This document shows positions 22,706 through 34,172 of a stretch of 64,000 bases of DNA, one piece after another. How positions within the stretch are numbered: position 1 is the first letter of the stretch; every line of letters starts with the position of its first letter. The notes under the pieces are model-generated. The model made no database searches. It was not told the origin of the DNA and saw only the letters and a list, made by a program, of their open reading frames with translations. The stretch is from Eucalyptus grandis (taxonomy: Eukaryota; Streptophyta; Magnoliopsida; Myrtales; Myrtaceae). Position numbers and translations under genes: made by a program. The stretch covers positions 6,448,001-6,512,000 of the forward strand of contig NC_052616.1 in NCBI RefSeq assembly GCF_016545825.1, read 5' to 3'.

Positions 22706-25189
22706 CCACATGGCGCGAGTCCCGCGTGCCCCGGACGGACTGTCCGGCCCGACCCACCCCACCCCACCCCACCCCGACCTGCCTTTTCTTTTTTTCTTTT
22801 TCCTTTTGTCCCTTCGGCTGATTAAATATAGGGAAAAGCCCTTGAAAGGTAAAAGGAAGGAATTATGAATAATCAACTCGATTCTTAATCAGGCGCAGCC
22901 CTGAAAAAAAATAAAAAGAGAAGAGAAAGATCCTCGATAATACCTCAATTCTCAACAAGGACCATAAGTTGAAGGAAATATCGAAATTTGTGACGAAATA
23001 ATAATTGAATTCTAAAAATTTAAAAATACGCTTTCATGATAAAATTTAAAATTTAATTACTCTTTTTGAAAATTTTAGATATCTACTACGCTTTTGTGAC
23101 AAATTTTATGGGCAATAACAAAAAGAATTTAGGATTATATGCTTGTAGCAAAGATAATCCCATGATGAGGAGGAGATAAATTAGGCGATCAGGCCAATCG
23201 GTCGACACGTGGTCGCGCCGCCTGAGTCGGCCCTTTCCCTTGTCGATTCATTCAACTTTGTTCAGGCCGGTTTCCTGGTACTTCTCGCTGTACCTTCCTT
23301 CCTTGCCCCTCGTAACAAACTTTTGTTCCACATCGGATATGCCCCTCCCACGCCCCTATTCCCCGTTTGTCCTCTTTTAGCGAGGAGGACAAGATCGTCA
23401 TTTCGCATGCCCTTTCTAAAGGCATCGAGCGGCCAGATTGGAGGGGGCGCTGCGGTCCAAATGGAAAAGTCCAATCTTTGAGTTGCCAAAACTTTGTAAT
23501 CCGCAGACAAGTCCAAGGCCAAATCAATATGACAAATGAATCTCGGCGCGCAGGACGCCATACTAGCCATTCGGGACTCATCGGTTCCTTTGCCTGCCCA
23601 GAATCAATCCAGCTAAACCAACCCCCTCGAGAGGGAGGACCGATCGATCCATTGAGCTGTGAAATGACCGGAATCTCGTGCCTTGGGAAGCTCGAGCAAT
23701 TCGAATCGAGCAATTCGAATCGGGGTGTTTCTTTTGGAAGAGCATTTTTCGCTCCTCGTCGGACGGGGACGAAGGCGACCCGAAACCATCGAAACACGCC
23801 GCCGCGGTCGCGATTCGATTGGTCGACGTTGTCTAGGGTGGTTATCCGCTTTACTTCACTTTGGACTCACTCAGACAAGGGGGGCGAGTGCGTGGGGGCG
23901 TGCTAACGTATTCGTGGAGGCACGCATCCGGATACCTCGTCACGCCCTCCATCCCCGCCACGTGTCCCCCCCGGGGGCGTGGGCCCGACCGACAGGCAGT
24001 CCGTCCCCCACCTTGTCTCGTCGTCACGTGCCTCTCGTCAGAGGAACACGTTCCCCGGTTTTCTTCGTAGTCAAGCCCCCCCCACTTCCCGTCTGTCCGA
24101 CGTGCCGCCGTCGCATTAGCCACTCCCCCGCCCGCCATAAAACAAATAGAAACGAAATCGCGGATCCCCCGATATCCTCCCGCGGCCGCAGGATTCTTAC
24201 CCGGGCCGACCGCACGATGCCGCCGCGTGGCGGGGACATCGTGACGTCTGTGTTTCCCGGCGACGTGCGTTGCACTAACGAGAAATGAATGCTGCGGGGC
24301 GTGTTAATGGCGCGCCGGTTGGTGCGGAAAAGACGTCCTTGACCTTCCCCGGGTCGACCCGTTCAAGCGGTCTCGCTATTTTTTTTTTCCCCAAGCGTTT
24401 AATTACGTTGATTTTTCCGGTTAGTCTTTCTCTAATTCATTCCTCCCCTAACATAATCTTCCAAAACCAAACGCACGAGTGCGGTGTTGACGGGCCTTCG
24501 TACGGTGCACCAACCAGTTTAATCAAATCGATCTCTCGTTAATCCGAAGAATGTTGGTACGGCTAAGGACCGGCTTCTTTTTCTCTTTAACTACGGCGAT
24601 AATTTCCTTTTACGGGAGAGGTGTAACACGTTTAGGCATATCTTTAAATCGCAACATTCAAAGTGCCGGAAGAGATTTTCCTTTTACCCTTTCCTAAAGA
24701 AGGAGATCCGCACGGGATATTAGGAAAAGACGAAATCTGATTTTTTCCACGGATAAACAAAGGAACAAAAGAGAAGGAGAGGGGGGGGGGGGTAAAAAAC
24801 GCGAATTCGAAGGACGAAGAGGTCCGGCGGGCGGGAAACCGGCGACGTTCCCGCCAAATCGGGACGGCGGTGGGTCCACGTCATCACGGGTGTGCAGCCC
24901 CCAGGGGCAGCCCGGCCCGGGCCCCCCCCTCCGGATCTGATCTGAGAACGTGAGGTGCTGAAAAGCCAGAGAGGGTGGACCCCCACGCGCGCCTTTGACG
25001 TGGCCATTACGTTGGTTGCCGGAATTTATTCGGAGATAACTAAATGCAATTTTCGCTTTGAACGGGGGGAAAAAAGCGAAAGCTGGATCCGCATTTATGT
25101 ACCCCGCACATCGCGTGCCGTGCAATTACATAAATTTCAAAGACAGGAACTTTCTTCGAGAGCTGTATGATTATGACCCCTCGGAAGTA

Positions 25190-25266
25190 CACAAAAAAAA
25201 AAAAAAAAAAATCGGATCGAGTCGAGCTCGCCTATATTAAAGTTCTAAGTTTTTTTTTTTTTTTTT
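25190..25266. repeat. Poly-A and poly-T runs flanking a short spacer
   Basis: A poly-A run ends near 25210 and a poly-T run occupies about 25249-25266, with roughly 40 bases between them. They could pair as a hairpin or be remnants of two oppositely oriented retroposon tails. Confidence 0.5.
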
Positions 25267-25442
25267 GGGGGGCGGCGAAAGGGTTCAAAGTTAACTTGGG
25301 GGAAGATTTGAGCAACTCGATCTTTGATCGAGCCTCATCGGAGCTTGATTTCCCCATGTCAAGCATGTGAAATTTTCTGAGTCATCCAAGTACAAATTTT
25401 CAATTCAAGTTAGATTTGTAAGACAAATTGGGTGGAGTAACC

Positions 25443-25805
25443 CTAAGTCATAGTTTTAGGGAAAATTGACATAAATGATTTATGAATTTTGATTTAATAT
25501 ATAATGCAATCCATAAACTTTTTAATTTATTTAATATTATCTTTGAACAGTAACTCAATGTACAATTTGGCCCTTAAATTTTTATTTAGTTTGATGTGAT
25601 TCTTGCATGTTCAACTTAGTCCCAAAATTATCTAAAGATAATAGTTAATATTTTTACATAATTTAGACATTAAATTGAATATATATTAAAAGTTTAGATA
25701 CTATTTTGAACTAATTGGAAATTTATGGATGAAATCGCAAAATAAGTTATGATTCAAATATTATATTGCACATTAAGGTTAAGTCTATAAATTATTTATA
25801 TCATC
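25443..25805. mobile_element. MITE-like dispersed repeat, copy B
   Basis: AT-rich segment of about 360 bp. It opens with ATAAATGATTTATGAATTTT; its far end, read in reverse, gives ATAAATAATTTATAGACTTA, so the ends form an imperfect inverted repeat. It shares the opening, CCATAAACTTTT and TTTATTTAAT phrases with copy A at 16205. A partial relative may lie at about 29350-29470. It has no coding capacity. Confidence 0.45.
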
Positions 25806-27722
25806 ATCTAGTAGTTTTAGTCAGTTTTTTTCGTTTGATTTGAATCGGCTTTTACCTTTTATTAAAGCCGGCCGAAGCTTCTTGCGCCAGGAGGGCTGAC
25901 GCGTGGGACGACGGCTAGGACGTCTGTCAGCTGGGGCCCACAGTCCACTCTCAGTCCCAGGTTTCTCTCTTTTGTTTTTCTTTTTCTCCCTTGAAAACAA
26001 AAGAAAAGTCGAAAAATCAAAAGAAAAGGCCTTTTGACGTGGGTTTTTTTTTTTTTCCTTTTTCCCCCTTTTATTTTTTTTCCTCCTTTTTTGACCGTAT
26101 TATTCGCTCGACTTTCCGGATCCCGTTCACACCCGTGCGGGCGGGGCGGGCGAGCCCGGATTCGGGTCTTCGGGTCCTCGACAAGGACCATGAATGAACA
26201 GTACGGCGCCGCTCCTGCTCCTCGAGACACTCGCGGCATGTTTTCCTCCCGAACGTGACTCCACCCCCCGACATGTCGCAATAAACAAAACATTTATTTT
26301 GTTCACGTTAATTTCCCTTGTCATAAAAATTCGAAGATCTCGCTTTTATTTTATTTTATTATCCCACTCTCAAATTCTCAATTCGGCCGTGATTTTCCGA
26401 CCCGCTTTACGTATTTTCCACACCTACTCCATCTTCGTTGTACGTCGGGAAAATTCCACGTCTCGATCGTCGCGTCCCCGCGTGGGCCCCGCCCCTGTAG
26501 TGAGATCTTGGCCGTCAAGTTGGGTTTGATGAAAAAAGGTAGAGAGAGAGACCGATATTTGGTCAAAGCGAACTACACGTGATTGCGACGGTGGGGTATT
26601 TGCTTCGTATGCGGTGCATCACTACGTTTCCTCAATCGGCTCTCGTTTAATATTATTAGATTAATTCTCGAGCATCGGGAAATGTTGGAAGAGCTTGGTG
26701 CAGAAAAAATCTACGGGCATGTAATGGCACGACGGGGGTTTTAGGTTTAGTATTCGATCCTGCGAGAGGATTCGATCTATTATCTAAGTAAAAAATTGTG
26801 TCGATGAGTGATCTAGAGGTGATTCATTTTACTTAGAATCAATTCCGAAAGATTGAAATCATAAACCACTTGTTGTTTCATTAACTCATCTGGAAATTGA
26901 ACTAACGATTAATGAATTTGGTGCCACCAAGTCTCACGCGATCACTAGCTTGTTTTCTAACAAATCATGAACCCATGAACATTCAATTCAAACATAGCTC
27001 ATGATAAGATTTTAGCGTTCATGCAACCTAAAGAGTTTACACATGTAAACAATACTTTCCCCTTGATACTTCGAACAATGAGTAGATTAAAGAAACAAAA
27101 AAGGGCAAATGGCAGTAATCGAGGTTTCCAACTTACGGCAAATGGTAGTAAACAAGAGCAAGAGAAAGAGGTGAGGCTGTGAGTTGTGTCTACAAGGAAT
27201 GGTTGAAGGCACAACTGTGAGTTGATGGTAGTTGATAATCGAGAAATGGATAGACTAAGAGAGTTCCTTTAAATAGTTGAGACGAGAGACACAAAGACGA
27301 AAACGAGATGGTTGAAAAGTGAGATTAGGGATTTAAGATTTCAATTGTTCTTAAAAGTTTGGGTAGTTCCACATATGAAATAAGGGATTGGACCAAATAA
27401 ATTGGAACTGAGTTAGTCTAGTCCGATTCCAAGCGGCTCCCATTCCTTTGCACACCCATAATGATATTTAGCCAGTGCTTTTTATGGAAGCTACAAGGTG
27501 AGAACAAGATTATAAGCCTGCCCAAGTACGCATTCTCTAATGCCGTTAGTTAGTTATCAAATGATCACGGGGAGCGCCTTTCCCAATTAGCGAAGATGCA
27601 ACTCGTGCTCAACCACCGGCCGCAATCATCGTTCCCATCAGGCGAGAAAAGAAGCGATCACGTTCGTGTGACGTGGGTCGGCGGTTGAGAGGCCACGTTC
27701 GGGGGACGAGAAGCGATGCACC

Positions 27723-27750
27723 GTGGTGGTGGTGGTGGTGGTGGTGGTGG
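27723..27750 (+). repeat. (GTG)9 microsatellite
   Basis: Nine GTG/GGT triplets followed by a G run. It gives a poly-Trp or poly-His artefact in translated frames and is not part of a recognisable gene. Confidence 0.95.
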
Positions 27751-30719
27751 GGATCGAGAGGATCTGGAGATTCGAGATTCGTTAATGCTAAAATTGGGGG
27801 TAGATGCGGGCGATCGAGCGCATGGTGGGTGAAGCAGATCATCACATCGGACGTGAAGTGAGTACGAAGTAAAGGCGATGGTTGGCTTGCATTTCACGGC
27901 TCCGCTTCTCATTAGCCCACCCATGACTTACTCATTCCATAAGCGTTCCGATGATGGATGTTTGCCTCGGATTACCAACTAATCATCCCGCCATTTTCCC
28001 ATTCTAAAGTTAGCCAAATTTTTGTATAATGAATTCCATTGGAAAGCATCTCCGAGCGAAGGAAGCATTTCACGGATCGACTAGGTATGTTGACACGCAT
28101 ATGCCGGCGTTCTATTTTAGAATTGTGCGTCGGCGTTCAGCTTTAGTAATCGATGACTTACATCTGGGCATGTTTATTTAGACTGATCTAAACTGAGATA
28201 AGATAAAGGGATTGATCCTATATGATTTGACTACCGAGATTATAGGGGTTTACTAGTGAATAGAAATGTGAATAGGTCGGTAATCGTCGCTAGTAAATTG
28301 CTTGAGTTTAAATAAGATTCTTTTTGACTTAAGTAATTAATAGAATTGAGCTAAGGTTAAAAATAACTTGACTCCAATGTACATTGTTAGGTAGTCATAT
28401 TTTATGTACTTAATCATACGCACACATAAGATGAAAAACTTTAAACAAATATATTTTGACTATATTTTATTTTCATATTTCAAGTTTTAGGCCAGCTCAC
28501 GGTACAAATTTTATTCAAGTTTCAGTATAATTTATTGACTAATGAATTCAAGTTCAAGCATATTGAAAACTCGTTTAATAGAGCTCGAGCTTGATTGATG
28601 ACAGAGTCTTCGTTGATTAGATCGATCGAATTTGAGCATTGAATTACATGGATTCGACTTGACTTGGCTTGACCTAACTTCTGAATTCAATCCATGCACG
28701 TGTTTCTCTCAGCTATCAAGCTTCTGCCGACTCTCTGTTTTTTTTCTCGTGCGCTTCTTTATGATACTTATGCTTTAAGTTCACGTTGCCTTCATTGCGG
28801 AAGGTGAGGAGGGTTCGATGAGGCGGACCACTCGCAGCGCAGCATTTTTCTCAGTAGACCTACCCAGCAGGATATCTTTTTTAATTTCGCAATTATACCA
28901 GTCATCAAATTTTCGTACGTGCTACTTAATATATAGCAGTGGGGAGAAAATGACGTCGGAATAGAACAAAAATGACGTCTGCCTGCACTGAGGATCCCCA
29001 GGTTTCCTTTGGCACCGATGTGTCCAAGTTCTTGCATGATCATCATGATTCGGTAAGCCCTTTTCATTGCTTCTAACAAGGTTAATTTTCTACCGTAATT
29101 ATACTTATTTTCAACGTCAAATACCAAGTGTATTCGTTCGCTCTTCTCCTTTTTTTTTTTGGTGAACCACATCATATATTTCATCATAATATTTTTTGTC
29201 AATGTGCTGTTGTACAAAGTTATATACTTGATAACAAATCAATATCTCCCTAATACGTAAATGGGAATAGATGTATAACAGCCTAAAGTGAAATATTGTT
29301 CCTTAATATATGAGGAACTCATTATCTAGAGGGAAAACGAAATTTGATAACTTTGAAATTTTCGCCCAATATACGATATTATTCTCAAACGGTTAATTTA
29401 TTTGATACGGTCCTCAAATTATTTCTAAATTTTCAATGTGGTCCCTTTATTCAATCAAATAAGGGATGGCCATCATTTTCAGTGCATACACACGCAATTT
29501 TCAGTTCATCTTGAAAATCAAGCAGGAAATTCCAAAAGATAATAAATAAATAATATATTTATATTAAAAAAAATCAGTGACTCCTTATTCTGGGTCACTT
29601 TCACTCCACTCTCATGATAGCCAATCATGCCACCGCCCCCAACGAACGAACTCACCAAAGAAAACTACAGATAGCGAGAGGATTACATGTCGAAAGGAGT
29701 TTTGCCGCCACAAATGTCAATTTTTTTGATTAATCACCATCCTATTTTCTCCTTCTTACGTGTTCAATTCTCACTCATTAAATATCTCTCAGCTGGCGGT
29801 TGGTCCATCAAGTCCCCGCCAGCTACATGACGATAGAAGCAAGAAAAGGGCACTGGCCAAAGCAAGAGAAAGAACAGCAATCGAACAACAACAAATACCG
29901 ACCCCTCCTCCAATCCGAACCCACCGAATTGTAACAGCGGAATCGAATTTTCGACAACCACATTTCCAGGATTTCGTCTTAAACTTTCGAGAGTTTTAAG
30001 AAAAAGGGAGAAGGAAAAAGATAAAAAAGGTGCGAGAGATCTCGGTGGGGGCCTCTCCGGTTCCCATCGAGAAAGACAACGTCTGGTGTCGATCGGACCA
30101 CGTCCCCCGCACGCAGACAATCCCTTTCGCTGCTGAATCATTAGGCATGAAGCTTTCGAAGATTACCCTCTGCTTTTTCTTCGTCTGTCTAGAATGAGAA
30201 AGATAAAGTTTTTACTGTTCTCTATAGGTAAATTGAAGCTCGATGCAGCTGCTGCCGGCCGAGCTAGGGTTTCGAGCTAGCGATGCTGGTGGGACAAGCG
30301 CGACTGTTTGGCTTTGATTAGAGCCGCTCTTTGGCGAGCAATGCGATCAAGGCAGATGATTCTTCTTGATATGAGGAAGACGTGCTTAAGGAAACATTGT
30401 CATCATGAGTTGGTTTCTTTTTTCATTTGCGAGAGGTCAATGGGACGCGATGATTTTTTCGTGCCCCGGCTGTAGCTTTGATTTAGCAGTTTAACCATCG
30501 CTTCGGATGCATGATTAAACCCGACTGTGTATGGAAAATATTTTCATCATCGGGGAATTTGAAAATAAGTAAAGTTCAAACCCCATCATTCTCGTCTATG
30601 GAGACTTAATACAGGGTGATGCGATTGTAGGTGAAAAAGGGTTTTGATGACAGTGATCCAATCTCCAAATGGATTTTATTTAATCGAACGGTGCTTAATT
30701 TAGGCTTCCAATTTCCGTG

Positions 30720-31380
30720 GCTGAAACTTGAAAATGAGCTGAAAAATATTTTCTGTTGTTTGGCATGGAAAATCTAATCACAGAGAAAATTATCAAAAAA
30801 TTTTACTTTTTAATTATTTTTGTTTTCTTTCATTTTCTTTTATGCTTCTTCCTTAGCCGGTCACTGATTAAGGTGACAGCCAGTGATTGGCCACAGGCTT
30901 GCTTGAACTTGACTAAGGCCAGCAAGGTTGAGCCTTACTTGATCGATGAGTTTTGGGCTTGCCATAGGCCAGCGAGGCTAGTTGGTGAGGCTCGAGCTTG
31001 CCTATGGCCTATCGTCGGTAATTGGCCAAAAAAAAAACAAAAAATTTGATTTTTTAAAAAAAAAAAAAGCAAAATGATTAGAATGAGTGTATGCAAGGAG
31101 AACATGCTTAGTTTGGGCACATTTATCTACTTTTGAAGTTGTTTTTTTTTTTTTAAATTTTTTTATTTTTTTTTTTTTCTATTGTCTGAAAATATTTTCC
31201 TTGACTAGTTTAATTTTTGTGAACTAAAACCCGAAAATCCAGAAAACTTTTTCTTGAAACTTTTTCAGGAAATCATTTTCCAAAATGATAATATTTTCTA
31301 GTATTTAGCTGAAATTTGAAAATAAATTAGAAAATACTTTCTTCCAACTTTTTATCTCAAAAATTTTTTTCGTAAAATAA
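30720..31380. mobile_element. Candidate MITE-like element
   Basis: Both ends are rich in GAAAATATTTT phrases in opposite orientations: CTTGAAAATGAGCTGAAAAAT near 30727, and on the other strand TTTTCAAATTTCAGC from about 31320. The core (30855-31030) is GC-richer with repeated GGCCAGC and GCTTGCCTATGGCC phrases. That fits a non-autonomous inverted-repeat transposon. Ends and target duplication were not resolved. Confidence 0.35.
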
Positions 31381-33076
31381 ATTGAGTTAGGTCAGTGTAG
31401 AAATCCAAGACATGCAAGCTCCAAAACTTGCTGTTTCTGTCAAGAAACAGGAACACCGAAGTGAACCCACGATTCGAGATCTCCAAACCCACGATGGTCG
31501 GCGTGAACAGCTGCACCAGCACATGGGAGCGACCGAAATGCTCAAATCTGAAGGGGCCCTCACCGGGAGGCGGAGGGGAGACCTTCCCACATGCCAAGAG
31601 CACGTACCCCGTTTCACATTTGAGTTCGACCGTTCAGGCTTCCCGATCGTCACGGTCTACCTTTCGGAAATTCCCTATTTCAATCAACGCAATCAAATCC
31701 GACCCACCAACTCGGTCGCCCGAGTGAGAATTTTTTTAGGTGCTCTCGAATCACAAGACTCGTTCTTACGTTGACTGCCGTCTGATTAGTTATCATAATG
31801 AGTTGTCTTCCGAGCCGGTAGCATTTTCTCCAACGTAATTATTTCGATCGGGTCATAAAAAAGTTGGGTTTCACCGGAGATCTCCTAATTAGGTGCGTTG
31901 CAGGGAAATCGTTGATCACCTAATTTGGCTTCGAGGGTGCCCACTAATGCCGCTTGTGTTGACTTTTGTTCATTCGATTTGTGCACGACAACTAAGGAGG
32001 TAAAAAAGATTCCGTCCCTATCAGGGGGAAAATCTCGTGCAAAGATTGACACCATCATTGCATGTAGAAATGATTTTTCCTTGGAGAAGAGGGACAATCT
32101 TTTCAAGGCTGCCTCACCTTTTCTCGTGGTTCTTTTACCTTCCCATTGGTCGAGCATTGTTCATATGCAGCCTGCCTAATCACATGGCGGCAGCTCCTCA
32201 CATGATCCGGAAGTTAGAATCGCGAGATTCCCCGTCTCGTTAGCTCATCATGTTCGTCGTAACTACACATGTCTTGGCTTAGAAACACGTCGTGTCATCT
32301 CGTCCCGTGCCCTAGATCTTTCGAGAGGCAGCAGAGACACCCTCTTGAAAAATACAGTGGATTTTATCCGACGAGTTAGTTCATCCGTTGCTTAGTGTAT
32401 GCCAGCGCGAAATGCGCGGTACCGAAAAGAGGGCGTACGTGGAAACATAAAAAGATTACATGAGAAATTCCTATGCGCCAACTAAGATCCGCGTAGGGGT
32501 ATAGTCAACGGAGAGTCAGGCCTGGGAGCGACGGACAGCTTTGCGCAAATCCGGGATTTCAGACAGTAATCGTGGGGGTTAGTGGGAACGGACAGGCGCA
32601 CACGTTTCTAGGTGATGAGGAGGGAGGGAGTTAATGCTGCAGGACCGGAATCGGTTGCGGTAGTTCGCCCCCCCGCACACCGCATTTTCCCAGGCTGTCT
32701 CTCCAGTAACTCATCGCGACGTGCGGTCTCTGATTTCTGGCATCGGGATGCGAAGACAGACGGCTAAGGTCAACGAAACGCGCGCACCGTCCACACTGCG
32801 CTTCGTTTGAAACACAGCACGTTCGATGTCGCCTGACCGAGGAGGTGGTATTCATCGAGAGATTTGTTTGATGTCGTGTGTGGTCCTTTGTACTTCGTGA
32901 GATCCGCAGGAGATTGGCTCGGTGACTTTGTTGCACTTTGAGGTTGTTCTTGATCTGCTCTGTGCAGTGATTGTCATTAAACCGGAATTATCATCTTTTA
33001 GGGTCAGATAAGGAAATGAATAAATAAAAAGAAGACAAAACTTGTGTTGTGAAAAAACATGCGGGGGTATATTGTT
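31381..33076. other. Intergenic region, no gene seen
   Basis: About 1.7 kb. Open frames at 31352-31774 (both strands) and 32631-32936 (- strand) overlap each other or lack motifs, and none was recognised. Confidence 0.4.
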
Positions 33077-33291
33077 TGTTAGAATGTAAGTGTGAATTGT
33101 ATTGGAAAATTCTATATTGGATAAGTAGCGTCAAATATTGGCCTAAAACTTGACTTAAGTTTTTGAGTGAAAATGACTCAAACTAGATATGTTGGCACAT
33201 TTGGATTAGGACTCCCTCTCGGCAATCTTCCTAGGTAAATGTGAAAATGTCGAGTTATTATTGTAAGCTCTCAACAAATAGTATCAAAGTC
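33077..33291 (+). mobile_element. LTR-like remnant with degenerate primer-binding site (TRIM-like)
   Basis: The segment starts TGTTAGAATG and ends GCTCTCAACA, so it has the TG...CA ends of an LTR at a length of 200 bp. It is followed at 33277-33291 by AATAGTATCAAAGTC, a degenerate form of the initiator Met-tRNA primer-binding site TGGTATCAGAGCC. Short LTRs of this style belong to plant TRIM or small Copia elements. No second LTR or coding domain was found before the CLPT gene, so it is at best a fragment. Confidence 0.5.
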
Positions 33292-34172
33292 AATGATTTG
33301 TGTTTTTGGGCAAGTGGGCGTTGTGGTGTAGCGACGTGGGTCGATAGGAATGAAGTTGGCGTTTGAGATGAATTGATGTGCAGTAGAAGGATACCTAGAG
33401 TAAACGGGAGCGGACCCAATGATCTCCCTAGGTGAAAATGTTAACGATCTTGTGATTCATGCAAGAATTTCCCAATTGGAAAAATGGTCATCTTTGAGCT
33501 TCCCTAGAGAGATGCTGAAGTAAGAATAAGACCGTTCAAGCGGCTCGACATTGCGGCGGGACAAAACTCGTGGATGCTAGTTTGCTCGACTTCATAATAT
33601 AAGGCAACGAAATTGCTTCACTCAATTTCAAGTTCAATTCTCGAAGGTGCTCAGACTCAAATTTAATCTTTGATCAGCAAGGGCGAGTCTAGACGGGGTT
33701 TCATTACAGGCCGGCGACTTCAAACCTAAAGAGCATTACCCTAATTCACCCCATCCCAAAGAACAAATCGGAAACTACGCCGGCACCACCGCGAGCCCCG
33801 CCCCCGCCGGCTCGTATTTTCTCAAATTCGGCCTAACATAGATTCGGGCCCGACACGTAGAAAATCTCCGTCGAAGCCTGTCCGAACGATGGAGGCCTTG
33901 ATATGGATAGACATCGAAAGGAGATGTCACTCCTCCACCAAACACAAACACAAAGAAAAATGGGCCCAAGGCTCAATATGTCAAATGGCCCAAAGAACCG
34001 AACCATTTGGGCCGGCCACAGTCACGATAACCGAGCCCACGTAACCGTCACGACGTCGTCCCGTCTCTTCCTTCTCCATCTGCTTTTCCTCTTTTCTCTC
34101 GCTCTATCCACGGCGCGGCACCGAACTTCACCAGCAAGCTCTCGAGCTTTTGCCTTCGACCTGCGCTCGGAA

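Larger units (their letters stand above)
22780..30720. other. Gene-poor region with GC-rich patches
   Basis: About 8 kb with no recognisable gene. GC-rich patches at about 23200-24370, 24690-25130 and 25870-26580 alternate with AT-rich DNA. Long overlapping frames in the GC-rich patches are open on both strands, as expected from low stop frequency. CACGTG G-boxes occur at 23206-23211, 23959-23964, 24025-24030 and 26576-26581. A GAGCAATTCGAATC unit is duplicated in tandem near 23694-23721. Confidence 0.45.

Noticed and set aside
23252..24288. Long overlapping frames on both strands (up to 201 codons)
   Set aside because: The DNA is GC-rich, so stops are rare. Frames on both strands are equally open and none has a recognisable motif.
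33903..34172. In-frame upstream ATG that would extend CLPT by 90 residues
   Set aside because: The extension has acidic and His-rich content unlike a transit peptide, and the start at 34173 gives the usual plastid-targeting N-terminus and family length.
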